DNA of 64,000 nucleotides from CBDHDN01 sp965261585 (lineage in GTDB: Bacteria > Pseudomonadota > Alphaproteobacteria > UBA6615): contig CBDHDN010000029.1 of NCBI GenBank assembly GCA_965261585.1, positions 248,001 through 312,000 of the forward strand. The letters run 5' to 3'. Under the pieces are notes generated by a model. The model was not told the origin of the DNA, ran no database searches, and worked only from the letters and a program-made list of their open reading frames with translations. Numbering within the stretch: the first letter of the stretch is position 1; the number at the start of each line of letters is the position of its first letter. The translations under genes were made by a program, and so were the position numbers. Shown one piece after another: positions 8,460-17,336 of this stretch.

Positions 8460-9245
8460 TCACTTCCGGCGGCGCAGAGGGTCGCCATATTTGAGGGCCA
8501 TGGCGGACGGACCATCCGAAATCCAAAGTGCCCGGTCGCCGAACCCAAGCGCGTAATCTTCCAACTCCTTGGGACCAAGGCCACGATTGAACGCGGCCCG
8601 CTGCAAAACGTCTGCAACCTTCGCCCGCCGCAGATTCTTTGCCTTAACAACTAGATTTTGCAGCCGCTTGGCGGATACTGCTTTCAGTTCCGGGAACGCA
8701 CGTTTGAAATCTTTGTCATTGTATAACGCCCCGCAAACGTCGGCCGCCGTAACCTTTCGCGAACGGACGCGCTGATTCCATTTTGCCTTCGTGCGGATGA
8801 AATAACGATATAGCCGGCACAAAAGCTCGACCGATTCCTTGACCGGCGCACCCCTGCTGTGCACGACCTGGAAGCCGCGAACGTGTTTGTGGGCGAGCGC
8901 TAGGGCAAGCTGCTGCCACCGGTCCGGATCGTCTTCGCGGATGCCGAAATGGGCGAACAGGGCCGGCAGTTTTTCCGCCACGGCGCGTTTTATCGTGGCG
9001 GCCTCGCGGGCTTTCGTTTGGCTTGTGAGCAGGAACACGTTGCGCGGATTGATCCGCCTTCGCCATTTATGCGGATCGGGCAAACTGATTGGTCGGCGAA
9101 GGTCGCCCCGATAGTCTCCGGTCCCGTGTCGCCTAGTGCACCGATCCAGACAAATGATTCACCGTGCGCTGGAGCAACCCGTTGTTTTGTATTCAGAATC
9201 AGGTTTCCACTGTGACGGCTCTGACTGAGTCGGTGCACTAGCCAT
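8460..9245 (-). pseudogene. Unknown island protein (226 aa when restored), split by a MITE after codon 2
   Basis: I do not recognise the family. The frame 8460-9133 encodes a basic, alpha-helical protein (WRRRINPRNVFLLTSQTKARE ... WISDGPSAMALKYGDPLRRRK). Upstream of the MITE the sequence is ATG GCT, and removing the MITE plus one TA gives MARRHGTGDYRGDLRRPIS in frame with the rest (681 bp in total). With the MITE present, translation from that ATG stops inside the repeat. A TTG start at 9083 could still give a shorter 207-residue form. Its position between integrase and HTH gene suggests an element-specific function. Confidence 0.65.
9136..9238 (+). mobile_element. MITE copy 1 (103 bp, TA target duplication)
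   Basis: Non-coding 103-bp element with terminal repeats GTGCACCGA and TCGGTGCAC, flanked by TA at 9134-9135 and 9239-9240. It differs from copy 2 (28503-28605, opposite orientation) at 2 positions and from copy 3 (33764-33866) at 5. TA duplication and size fit a miniature relative of an IS630/Tc1-mariner element. It interrupts the unknown gene at 8460-9245. Confidence 0.9.
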
Positions 9246-9323
9246 GCGCGCCTCCGCTACGGCGCCCGCAAGGTGGCCGGCGGGAAACGCGGTGCGGATT
9301 GCCGCGCTTGTCGGGCCGTCGCC

Positions 9324-10466
9324 CTATCCCGCCGATTCGGTCCGCTTCAAGCCCGGAATTTCCACGACCTCGGCGCGGGCGCCGTTGATCATGGCGGCCA
9401 GTGCCGCACCGGCCCGCTCCGCGGCGCGTTTCGCCGGGTCGTGAGCGACGTGCGAGTACCTTGCCGTCGTCGCCGGTACGCTGTGCCCCAACAGCTTCCC
9501 GATGACGGGCAGCCCTTCGCCAAGCCCCGCAAGCACGGCCGCAAAGGAATGCCTCAGGTCGTTCAGACGGAGGTCCGTGAGCCCTGCCTTTGCCCGAAGG
9601 CGCTGCCAAGCCTTCTGGATACCAACGAAGTACGCCCCAGATTTTTGGCCTGCGATGACGAAAGGGTTGCCCTCGACACGTTCGATCCCCGCGAGCACTT
9701 GAAGCGCTGGTGCGTTCAGATGAACCACCTTGGGACCGGTCTTCGAATCGGTGAGGCGTAGGCAGCCGCGTTCGAAATCGACTTCCGTCCAGCGCAGCTT
9801 TTGAACCTCGGACAGGCGAGCGCCGGTCATCAGCAATAAGCGGACCAGCGCGATGGCGGGTTTCGGCGCGGTGCCTTCCCACTCGGACTTTGCCAGCACC
9901 TGCCACAGCCGGGCCACCTCCTCGCTTGAAAGGTATCGCTCGCGCCTTGCCTCCCTCATTGGCTTGACGCCCCGGCACGGGTTGGAGCCGGACGGCCGTA
10001 GGTTCCATTCTTCCGACAGGGTGAACAGCTTCGACAACAGGGCGCGGACCCGATTAGCCCGAACCGGCGTCGGTCGCTCCGCGCCGTCGTCGGCTCGCTC
10101 AACACTCAGGGACGCGTGCAGTCGTTCGATGTCCTGTTTGGTAACGTCGTGCACCCGGCGCCGCCCGAGCACCGGCAGCACATGCAGGCGCAAATTTCGC
10201 TCGTCTTCCTCAGTGCTCCGGGGCTTCTTGTGGCGTCGCGCCCATTCGGCCAAGTAGCGCTCGGCAAGCTCGGCGACGGTAGCGGCGCCGCGGTCGCTCG
10301 CGCGGTCCTCGGCAGGATTGCCGCCGGACTTGACCTCGGCCAGCAAGGCGAGCGCCCTTGCACGTGCGTCCGCTGGCGTGATCGGCCCATGTTGCCCGAT
10401 GCTGCACCGGCGGGTCCGCCCAGCCGCCTTGTACTGCACCAGGTAGCTCCGCCTGGATGTATCCAC
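9324..10466 (-). CDS. int: Phage-type tyrosine integrase lacking the N-terminal arm-binding domain
   Basis: Integrase of the tRNA-targeting island type. From GTG 10464-10466 it encodes 380 residues: RRSYLVQYKAAGRTRRCSIG (end of the arm-binding domain), a core-binding domain (about 55-150), then catalytic motifs TGARLSEVQKLRW (Arg), LNDLRHSFAAVLA (His-x-x-Arg), LGHSVPATTARYSHV (His and Tyr). Relatives have about 40 more residues at the N-terminus (DUF4102). Here the frame enters tRNA-His sequence and meets TGA at 10503-10505. It may be truncated by integration at the att site. Reading on to TTG 10496 is less plausible. Confidence 0.82.
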   Translation of the reverse strand: MDTSRRSYLVQYKAAGRTRRCSIGQHGPITPADARARALALLAEVKSGGNPAEDRASDRGAATVAELAERYLAEWARRHKKPRSTEEDERNLRLHVLPVLGRRRVHDVTKQDIERLHASLSVERADDGAERPTPVRANRVRALLSKLFTLSEEWNLRPSGSNPCRGVKPMREARRERYLSSEEVARLWQVLAKSEWEGTAPKPAIALVRLLLMTGARLSEVQKLRWTEVDFERGCLRLTDSKTGPKVVHLNAPALQVLAGIERVEGNPFVIAGQKSGAYFVGIQKAWQRLRAKAGLTDLRLNDLRHSFAAVLAGLGEGLPVIGKLLGHSVPATTARYSHVAHDPAKRAAERAGAALAAMINGARAEVVEIPGLKRTESAG

Positions 10467-10514
10467 AGATTGTGGCTCTGGGGGCCGGGGGTTCAAGTCC
10501 CCTCAGCCACCCCA
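10466..10514 (+). other. tRNA-His 3' fragment, island attachment site
   Basis: The sequence matches the 3' half of tRNA-His(GTG). It has an anticodon stem-loop CAGA-TTGTGGC-TCTG, a T arm GGGGGTTCAAGTCCCCT, the acceptor strand CAGCCAC, discriminator C and CCA ending at 10514. The 5' half is absent; instead integrase sequence abuts. This is the usual signature of the duplicated tRNA end at the distal border of an integrated element, so chromosome resumes at about 10515. Confidence 0.8.
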
Positions 10515-10677
10515 ACTTTTTGCTGTTATTCAAAGTTGCTGGCACTTCCGGAAGCAGGCCCGGGGGCGTGCCGATTCGGGGTAGCAAATTGACGCTTCCA
10601 TGTTGCGGCGAGTTCAGCGAGGCCATCACGATGGCACGTCAGGGTCGCGGGGAGCATGCCTCGCTGGAGGAGTCGGC

Positions 10678-11790
10678 ATGGAAATTGGCGCCTTTATCTT
10701 CGCAACCGATTACAGCATCCGGGTGGACGAGCTGGCCCGGGCGCTGGAGGAGCGCGGCTTCGGGTCGCTGTTCCTGTCCGAGCATACGCACATCCCGGCG
10801 AGCCGGCGTACACCGCGGCCGGGCGGCGGTGAGCTGCCCAAGGAGTACTGGCACACCCACGACCCCTTCGTCGCGCTGTCCTTCGCGGCCGCGGCCACGC
10901 GCAAGCTCAAGCTCGGCACCGGCATCTGCCTGGTGCCCCAGCGCGACCCCATCGTCACGGCGAAGTCCGTGGCCAGCCTCGACATGCTCTCGGGCGGGCG
11001 CTTCATCCTGGGCGTGGGCGGCGGCTGGAACGTCGAGGAGATGGAGAACCACGGCGCCCGCTACCAGACGCGCTTCAAGCTGCTGCGCGAGCGGGTGCTG
11101 GCCATGAAGGCGATCTGGACCGAGGACGAGGCCGGTTTCCACGGCGACCTGGTCGACTTCGACCCCATGTGGGCCTACCCGAAGCCGGTCCAGAAGCCGC
11201 ACCCGCCGGTCATCCTGGGCGGCGAGACCGACCACACCCTGGCCCGCGTGGTCGAATTCTGCGACGGCTGGCTGCCGCGCGCCGGCGACGCTTTCGATCC
11301 GTTCGAGGCCATGGCGCGGCTGCGCCGGGCGGCGGAGGCGGCCGGGCGCGACATGTCCACGCTCTCGATGACCGTGTTCCGGGCGCCGCCGGAGGCGGCC
11401 ACCCTCAAGACCTACGCCGAAGCCGGCGTGACGCGGGCCCTGCTGGCGCTGCCGCCGGCCGACCACGACACGGTGCTCGGCCTGCTGGACGACTACGCGC
11501 GCCTGCTCGGCAGAGCGGAGCGGGTGCGCCGCTCGAGCGCCGATGACCAGAATCGGGCCGTTTGTCCTCCCTCAGCTTCGGTCGGATCACCGCGGCGCCG
11601 CTGCCCGCTGCCGCCGAGCCCGGGCCAACTGGGTCAACCCCCAGGCGATCACGGTCAGCCCAAGTGTGCCAAGGACGATGGAGTAGCCCCAGAAGAGGGG
11701 CGGGTAGTCGGCGATGAGCTATTGTCAAAAGTTGTGTATGGGTTTGTCATGCGGCGGCGCGATCCTGGCGTTCTCCATTCACGAATTTGA
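10678..11790 (+). CDS. LLM-class (luciferase-like, F420/FMN) oxidoreductase with run-on C-terminus
   Basis: TIM-barrel flavin/F420-dependent oxidoreductase. Family signatures are FIFATDYSIRVDELARALEERGF at the start, FLSEHTHIPASR, LGTGICLVPQRDPI, SLDMLSGGRFILGVGGGWN and HPPVILGG. ATG 10678 has GGAGG about 7 bp upstream. The fold should end near residue 280 (about 11515), but the frame runs on for some 90 codons of proline/arginine-rich sequence into the IS256 end, antisense to a small membrane-protein gene. The true stop has probably been lost by an indel. The substrate cannot be told. Confidence 0.85.
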   Translation: MEIGAFIFATDYSIRVDELARALEERGFGSLFLSEHTHIPASRRTPRPGGGELPKEYWHTHDPFVALSFAAAATRKLKLGTGICLVPQRDPIVTAKSVASLDMLSGGRFILGVGGGWNVEEMENHGARYQTRFKLLRERVLAMKAIWTEDEAGFHGDLVDFDPMWAYPKPVQKPHPPVILGGETDHTLARVVEFCDGWLPRAGDAFDPFEAMARLRRAAEAAGRDMSTLSMTVFRAPPEAATLKTYAEAGVTRALLALPPADHDTVLGLLDDYARLLGRAERVRRSSADDQNRAVCPPSASVGSPRRRCPLPPSPGQLGQPPGDHGQPKCAKDDGVAPEEGRVVGDELLSKVVYGFVMRRRDPGVLHSRI

Positions 11791-13102
11791 CGCCTCGAAT
11801 GATCTCGGCGAACTGATCTGATCCATTGAGCCTCCGCCATTTCTTGCTGGCCCCCTGGCAAAGCTTGAAGACCATGGCCATCGCCGTCTTGCGTGACAGG
11901 CAACCCTTGGTCCGATAGGTGCGAAGGCGAACCGTGGCGAAGGTGCTCTCGATGGGGTTCGTCGTCCGCACATGCTTCCAATGCTCGGCGGGGAAGTCGT
12001 AGAAGCTCAGCAAGGCGTCCCGGTCCTTGGCCAGGCAGGCCGTGGCCTTTTCGTACTTCGGTCCGTAGGCTTCCAGGAAGAAGTCGAAGGCGGTCTCCGC
12101 GTCCTTCCTGGTTTCGGCCATCCAGATATCCTGCAAGTGACCCTTGGCCTTGTTCTGCCGACCCTTGGGTAGCTTGTTCAAGATATTGCCCGTCTTATGC
12201 ACCCAGCAGCGCTGCTCGCGGGCGGCCCCGTAGACTTGGCGGAGCGCCTTCCAGAAGCCGAGCGCGCCATCGCCGGTCACCAGTTCCGGGCCGATGCCGA
12301 GACCACGCCGCTTGAGATCGAGCAGCACCTCGCGCCAGGATTGTTCGCTCTCGCGGTAGCCGTCGGTGATGGCGATCAACTCCTTGGTTCCGTGATCCGT
12401 GGCGCCGATGATAACCAGGATGCATTGCTTCTCCTCTTCCAGGCGGGCGCCAAAATAGATGCCGTCGACCCAGAAGTAGACGTAGCGCTTGGCCGATAAA
12501 TCACGCCGTTGCCAGCGCTCCATCTCGTCTTGCCAAACTTCCTTCAGTCGCCCGATCGTGGAGGCCGACAGACCCGGGGCCTGTGCCCCCAGCAACGCCG
12601 CCAACGCTTCCGAGAAATCGCCGCTGGAGATGCCCCTCAAGTATAGCCACGGCAGCAAATCCTCCAGGCTCTTGGTGCGGCGCAGATAGCGCGGCAGGAT
12701 CGCCGACGTGAACCGGATGGCGCCGGCACCCTCGCCGGCTCTCCGATCCCGGACACGCGGCTGACGCACGTCCACCGGGCCGATCCCGGTCTGTATCAGC
12801 CGTTCCGGCAAGTGGCCATTGCGTACAATCCGGCGACGGCCCCGGTCATCAACCAGCGTCGCATGACCTTCCAGAAACTCGGCAACTTCAGCTTCCACGG
12901 CTTGAGCCAGCAACTCACGCGCCCCAGCTCGTAGGACTTCCGTCAACGGGTCATCCTGAAAATTCGATGGGTTCCGAAAGGCAACAACGGTATTCTCTTC
13001 CATGGCGTATCCTTCCTTGGCTTAGGTCAAGTGGTGACTGCAACAATCACCAGGATACGCCGCCCTCTTTCCAACGCCGTACACAAGATTCAGCTATACC
13101 TC
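11716..13102 (-). mobile_element. IS256-family element, 1387 bp
   Basis: Flanked by the 9-bp duplication GTCGGCGAT at 11707-11715 and 13103-13111. Ends begin GAGCTATTGTC and, inverted from the other side, GAGGTATAGCTG, both followed by TTGTGTA, forming an imperfect inverted repeat of about 28 bp. It carries one intact transposase gene and interrupts a small membrane-protein gene. Confidence 0.9.
11747..13003 (-). CDS. IS256-family transposase
   Basis: A 418-residue mutator-type transposase. The family core is visible as YVYFWVDGIYFGARLEEE (first Asp), LVTGDGALGFWKAL (second Asp), QRCWVHKTGNILNKLPK, and the C-terminal TTNPIESTFATVRLR, whose Glu completes the DDE triad. Length and motifs are normal, so it should be active. 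It begins MEENTVVAF at ATG 13001-13003. Confidence 0.95.
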   Translation of the reverse strand: MEENTVVAFRNPSNFQDDPLTEVLRAGARELLAQAVEAEVAEFLEGHATLVDDRGRRRIVRNGHLPERLIQTGIGPVDVRQPRVRDRRAGEGAGAIRFTSAILPRYLRRTKSLEDLLPWLYLRGISSGDFSEALAALLGAQAPGLSASTIGRLKEVWQDEMERWQRRDLSAKRYVYFWVDGIYFGARLEEEKQCILVIIGATDHGTKELIAITDGYRESEQSWREVLLDLKRRGLGIGPELVTGDGALGFWKALRQVYGAAREQRCWVHKTGNILNKLPKGRQNKAKGHLQDIWMAETRKDAETAFDFFLEAYGPKYEKATACLAKDRDALLSFYDFPAEHWKHVRTTNPIESTFATVRLRTYRTKGCLSRKTAMAMVFKLCQGASKKWRRLNGSDQFAEIIRGVKFVNGERQDRAAA

Positions 13103-13287
13103 GTCGGCGATCTCAATCGCGCCGATGCCCTTCAACGGCAAACGGCCCACCGATATCCCGTAGACATCAATGGTGATGATGACGATCCCGACCACAATGG
13201 CCGCCACGTGGTTGCGCATAGTGCCGAATTGAAGCGAAGAGGGATTAAGCAAGTCCTGCCGCCAAAGGCCGCGATCTTCGGCCGCCT

Positions 13288-13351
13288 CACCCTTCGTCAG
13301 GCTCACCCTTCGTCAGGCTCACCCTTCGTCAGGCTCACCCTTCGTCAGGCT
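13288..13351 (+). repeat. Four tandem copies of a 16-bp unit
   Basis: The unit CACCCTTCGTCAGGCT is repeated four times without mismatch and followed by CAGGGTGAG, the reverse of its start. It is intergenic; 13220-13621 holds only this, GC-rich sequence and a terminator. It resembles the short dispersed repeat seen at 46346-46406 (CTTCGACAAGCTC type). Confidence 0.85.
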
Positions 13352-13479
13352 CAGGGTGAGTGGGTCATTGCGATCTCGGCTTTGGCGCGTTTTGGGGCGA
13401 GGGCGTCAACGGCGCCCTCTCTGTGTCTCTGTGCCTCTGTGGTTCGACCTCAGCCGCAGCCACGCAATTGCAGAACGGA

Positions 13480-13516
13480 AAAGGCCCCCGGTCGCGGAGC
13501 CGCGCCGGGGGCCTTT
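13480..13516 (-). terminator. Bidirectional rho-independent terminator
   Basis: Perfect 12-bp stem AAAGGCCCCCGG / CCGGGGGCCTTT around a 13-nt loop, giving a T run on the minus strand. It lies downstream of the minus-strand VWA lipoprotein/membrane protein pair (stop at 13622), which it would terminate. Confidence 0.75.
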
Positions 13517-13621
13517 GTGCTGGGCGGCGCCCGCGCCGGCGGGCGCGGGCGGCCGGGATCGGCCGGGCTATCTGCCGGTCCGCAGGACGCGTTCGATGCC
13601 TTCGAGGTCGTTGACGACGCG

Positions 13622-14218
13622 CTAGGTGCCGCCGCCGGATTCGACCCGGGCCTGCCAGGTCTCGAGCCGGTTCAGGTACTTGCGCGGGTCGATGTTGTCG
13701 CTGTTCAGCTTCGTCACGTTGAGCGCGATGACGCTGTAGCCGTCGACCGTCAGCGGGATGTCGCGGATGTAGCCGGCCTTCAGGTCCTCCTTGAGGTCCG
13801 AGAAGATCAGGATCGTCTTGCGGCCCGGGTTCTTCTCGTTGAGGTACTCGACCGCCTGCAGGATGCCGCCGGTGATGTCGGTGTGGGTCGCCGGCTTGAC
13901 GGAGCGCACGAACTGTTCGATCAGGTCGCGGAACTTGCGCTTCTGCTGGTTCGTCATCGACGGCCGGTCGTCGAACACCATGCGGGCGACGATGTCGCGC
14001 TCGGAGAAGCTGCCGGTGTCGATGCGGGCGACGGCAAAGGTGTCGCCGGGCTCGAGCTGGGCCAGGATCGCGTTGATGATCTGCTGGGCCTTGCGCAGCT
14101 CCCGCGTATAGGTGCCGGAGGTGTCCATCAGCATGTAGACGCCGCGGCCGGGCGGTATCGGATCGGAGCAGCTGACCAGCACGAACGCAAGGCCGACCAT
14201 GGGCAGTAAGCGTTTCAT
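13622..14218 (-). CDS. VWA-like lipoprotein
   Basis: A 198-residue protein with a lipoprotein signal (MKRLLPMVGLAFVLVSC, Cys about residue 17). A von Willebrand A-like fold follows: the first strand ends in a MIDAS-like YMLMDTSGTYT, with DTFAVARIDTGSF, THTDITGGILQAVEYL and KTILIFSDLKEDL in the expected order. It is probably anchored to a membrane and may bind a partner through a metal site. It follows the membrane-protein gene at 14231 by 12 bp and is presumably co-transcribed. Its function is unknown. Confidence 0.75.
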   Translation of the reverse strand: MKRLLPMVGLAFVLVSCSDPIPPGRGVYMLMDTSGTYTRELRKAQQIINAILAQLEPGDTFAVARIDTGSFSERDIVARMVFDDRPSMTNQQKRKFRDLIEQFVRSVKPATHTDITGGILQAVEYLNEKNPGRKTILIFSDLKEDLKAGYIRDIPLTVDGYSVIALNVTKLNSDNIDPRKYLNRLETWQARVESGGGT

Positions 14219-14230
14219 GACGAACGTTCC

Positions 14231-15471
14231 CTATGAGGTTGCCCGACGCGCCGATCGTCTATCGCCGCTCGGTCTGAGCTGGGCCTCCAGCCACAGCGGC
14301 GCGAAGATCACCAGGTCGTAGAGGTTGATCATGGCCTCGCCGAGGTAGCGCATGAAGACGCCCACCGTGCGCAGGACGACGGCGATGCCGCGCAGCAGGA
14401 AGGCCACGATCAGGCCGAGCACCGTGCGCAGCGAGTGGACGAACGTCTCCAGCGGGATCGCGACGAAGGGGAGGGCGTAGGGCAGGATGAAGCCCATGCC
14501 CATCTGGGCCGTCGTGGTTATCCACATGAAGCTGACCCCGCTGACGGCGGTGTCGCCACGCAGCGCGGCGTTGGTCGCCAGCTCGTCCTGCAGCAGGATC
14601 TCGCGCATGTAGGCGAGGCCGGCCTCGACCGTGGCCAGGCTCGTCAGCAGGCCCAGCGTGATCCAGATCATCAGCACGCGCCACTTGTCCGGCAGCGCGC
14701 CGATGACCGGGAACAGCCGCGTGATGCGCAGGGACTCCATGAGGAACAGGCCCATGGAGACTTCGACCAAGATGATGACCAGGGCGGCGATGTCGGCAAC
14801 CTTCCAGCTGCCGATATAGTTGTTGCCGCCGACCATCTCGGACATCGGCCGGGCGATCAGGTTGAAGTTGATGGCGGCGCCGCCGACGGCGATGCACAGC
14901 ACGAACAGCGAGATGAAGAACTGGACCAGCGAGGATGACGACAGGGCGCGCTCGGCCCGGTCGGTCTGCTTGACGATGCTCTCGTATTCCTCGATGTGCC
15001 GGTCGATGATCTGGGTGCGCTGCAGGACGCCGGTGACCTTGTGCTGGACCTGGCCGAGCAACTGGTTGGCGGTGCGCCAGCGCGGCATCATGTTCTTGAG
15101 GTGCTGGTGGCGGCCAAGCACGGCCGCGCGGTACTCCTCGGTCGCCTTGTTCTGGGCCTTGACCAGCGAATCGTGGATGGCCTCCAGGATATTGCCGACC
15201 ATCGGGTCGCCCTTCGACGGGATCTTGGCGACCGCGTTCACGGCCTCGACCCAGCCCGGCGGCGTCGGTGGCACGGTGTTGCTGTGCTGGTGATCTTCCT
15301 CGATCCGGGTGATCTCCTCGGCCTGGCCTTGTAGAGGCCGCGCGTGGCGGTCGCCAGCATCTGATGCGCCGAGGCCCGGGCGAAATACATCGCCACGATC
15401 AGCCCGACGATCCCGACGACCCACGTCACGATCGAGGTCGGCAACGAGAGGAATACATCCGTGAACGGCAT
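14231..15471 (-). pseudogene. Polytopic membrane protein with coiled-coil part, frameshifted
   Basis: The reading starts at ATG 15469-15471 with MPFTDVFLSLPTSIVTWVVG and one membrane helix. At about 15330 the frame is lost (LYKAR). One added base restores GQAEEITRIEEDHQHS and the rest, giving about 413 residues. A helical, coiled-coil-like region (about 60-170) precedes at least four membrane segments (VQFFISLFVLCIAVGGAAI, IAALVIILVEVSMGLFLM, RVLMIWITLGLLTSLATV, and a long C-terminal hydrophobic part). The family is not recognised. It is paired with the VWA lipoprotein downstream. Confidence 0.6.
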
Positions 15472-15730
15472 GACGTCCTGCCAATTGCTTGGTTGTTGGA
15501 GTTATTGGCGGTGCCGGGCCGCGGCGTGCCCAGCGCGCGATCATGGCAGGCAGAAGTCCTGAATGCGTTAAATGGGGGATTCACCTTGAATATGTTGAAA
15601 AACAAGGGAAATATGCGGCTAAATGGGGCGATCGACGGACGCGCCACCGGTGGAGAATGGGAAGGTGTCGCGGGCCGGTGGCCCGTCACCGGCAACAAAC
15701 CCCGGCATGGGGAAACAGGGAGGGTAGATC

Positions 15731-17272
15731 ATGCAGAAAGTTTCGCGCCGTCGTGTCCTGCGCTATGGCGCGGCCGGGGCGCTGGCCGCGCCGGCCGCAT
15801 CGATGCTCGGGCGGGGTGCGCTCGCCCAGGCCGACGCACTGACTATCGCCTACAACGTCACGCTGCCGTCGTGGGATCCGACCGTCGGTCTGTCGGCCGT
15901 CAACCCGACGATCCAGTCGATCTACAAGTCGGTGTTCGATCAATACATCGATCAGAACCCCGACCTCAGCTTCAAGCCGGGGTTGTTGACCGACTGGGGC
16001 TGGAACGACGACCGCACGAAGATCTTCCTCGAGGTGCGCTCCGGCGCGTTCTGGCACGACGGCGTGCCGGTGACGCCGGCGGACGTCGTCTGGTCGCTGG
16101 AACGGGCCGGCAACCCCGACACCGGCAACCCGATCCAGTTCGTCTGGGGCAAGATCGGTAACTTCGCCATCGACGGCAACCGTATCAACGCCGACGTGCT
16201 GTCGTTCGAGCCGACGCTGTTCAAGTGGATGGCGTTCCTCACCGGCTATATCCTGCCCAAGCATCACCTCGAGGCCGTCGGCGCAGAGGGTTTCGAGGCC
16301 GCCCCGATCGGCTCCGGCCCCTATCGGGTCGAACAGTTCGAGCGCGGCGCCTTCGTGCGCCTACGCGCGTTCGACCGTTATTGGGGCGGCAAGCCGGCGT
16401 TCGATACCGTCGTCTTCAAGTTCGTCACCGACGCCACCAGCCGGGTTGCCGAGATCGAGAGCGGCTCGTCCGATATCACGATCGAGATCCCCTACGAGGA
16501 GTACGACCGCCTGCGCGCCAAATCGGGCCTCGTCGGCGTGCAAACGCCGGTCTCCGACATCGCCATGATCTTCATCAACAACATCGGCCCGATGCTGGAC
16601 AAGAACGTGCGTCTGGCGGCCCACCACGCGATCGACAAGCAGGCCATCGTCGACCGGCTGCTGCGTGGCTACGGCGTGCCGATCGACACCCTGCAGGCAC
16701 CGCAATACGCGGCCTTCGATGCGTCGATCAGCGTTGCCCACGACCCCGACAAGGCGCGCGCCCTGCTCGCCGCATCGGGTTTCTCGCCGGACAACCCGGT
16801 GCGCTTCAAGATCCAGACGACGCGCGGCTTCAAGCCCAAGGACTTCGAGATGATCCAGGCGATCCTCGGCATGTGGCGCCGCGTCGGTATCGAGGCGGAG
16901 ATCGAGATCTACGAGATCGCCAAGCATTTCGAGCTGCGCGCCCGCGACGAGCTGGCGCCGGCGGCGTTCTACAACTGGGGCAACTCGATCGGCGATCCCT
17001 CGACCTCGACGGGTTTCGCCATGTTCGGCCCGTCGCCCCATTCCGTGTGGGACACCGAGGACCTGGACTCGAAGCTGGGGCCGCTGTGGGGCGAGGCCGA
17101 CGAGGCCACACGCATCGCCGGCTATCGCGCCGCCGACCGCTACATTGCCGAGCAGGGCTACGTCATCCCGCTGCTGCAATACGTCCAGCCGATCGTCCAT
17201 CGCGAGGGCATCGAGGTGACACCCCACGTCGCCAACTTCGTCCTGCCACATCTGGTGCGGCCAACGAGGTAG
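15731..17272 (+). CDS. ABC transporter substrate-binding protein (peptide/nickel/opine type)
   Basis: A 513-residue family 5 solute-binding protein (DppA/OppA type). It begins with a Tat-like signal (SRRRVLRYGAAGALAAPAAS, cleavage after ALA-Q). Family blocks are visible: GLLTDWGWNDDRTKIFLEVR, FWHDGVPVTPADVVWSLER, GSGPYRVEQFERGAFV and the C-terminal PQYAAFDASISVAHDPDKARALL. GGAGGG lies just upstream. It heads the operon of two permeases and two ATPases, and probably binds oligopeptides or similar compounds in the periplasm. The exact ligand is unknown. Confidence 0.92.
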   Translation: MQKVSRRRVLRYGAAGALAAPAASMLGRGALAQADALTIAYNVTLPSWDPTVGLSAVNPTIQSIYKSVFDQYIDQNPDLSFKPGLLTDWGWNDDRTKIFLEVRSGAFWHDGVPVTPADVVWSLERAGNPDTGNPIQFVWGKIGNFAIDGNRINADVLSFEPTLFKWMAFLTGYILPKHHLEAVGAEGFEAAPIGSGPYRVEQFERGAFVRLRAFDRYWGGKPAFDTVVFKFVTDATSRVAEIESGSSDITIEIPYEEYDRLRAKSGLVGVQTPVSDIAMIFINNIGPMLDKNVRLAAHHAIDKQAIVDRLLRGYGVPIDTLQAPQYAAFDASISVAHDPDKARALLAASGFSPDNPVRFKIQTTRGFKPKDFEMIQAILGMWRRVGIEAEIEIYEIAKHFELRARDELAPAAFYNWGNSIGDPSTSTGFAMFGPSPHSVWDTEDLDSKLGPLWGEADEATRIAGYRAADRYIAEQGYVIPLLQYVQPIVHREGIEVTPHVANFVLPHLVRPTR

Positions 17273-17336
17273 GCGGCACGCCAACCGAGGGATCGCCGAG
17301 ATCGGCCAATCGCGGAACGCGAGATACACAGACGGG

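Larger units (their letters stand above)
11587..13219 (-). pseudogene. Small two-TM membrane protein split by IS256
   Basis: Parts 13103-13219 and 11587-11706, joined by removing the IS and one copy of the 9-bp duplication, give an uninterrupted 78-residue protein. It begins MRNHVAAIVVGIVIITIDVY, continues GAIEIADYPPLFWGYSIV and ends LARARRQRAAAPR. It has an N-terminal and a C-terminal membrane helix (about 5-25 and 45-65). The family is not recognised. The exact restoration shows that the insertion is recent. Confidence 0.75.

Noticed and set aside
10466..10514. Complete tRNA-His gene
   Set aside because: Only the anticodon arm onwards is present; the 5' acceptor strand and D arm are missing, and integrase sequence lies there instead.
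13288..13351. Tandem 16-bp repeats considered as a CRISPR array
   Set aside because: The units are directly adjacent without spacers and no cas genes are near.
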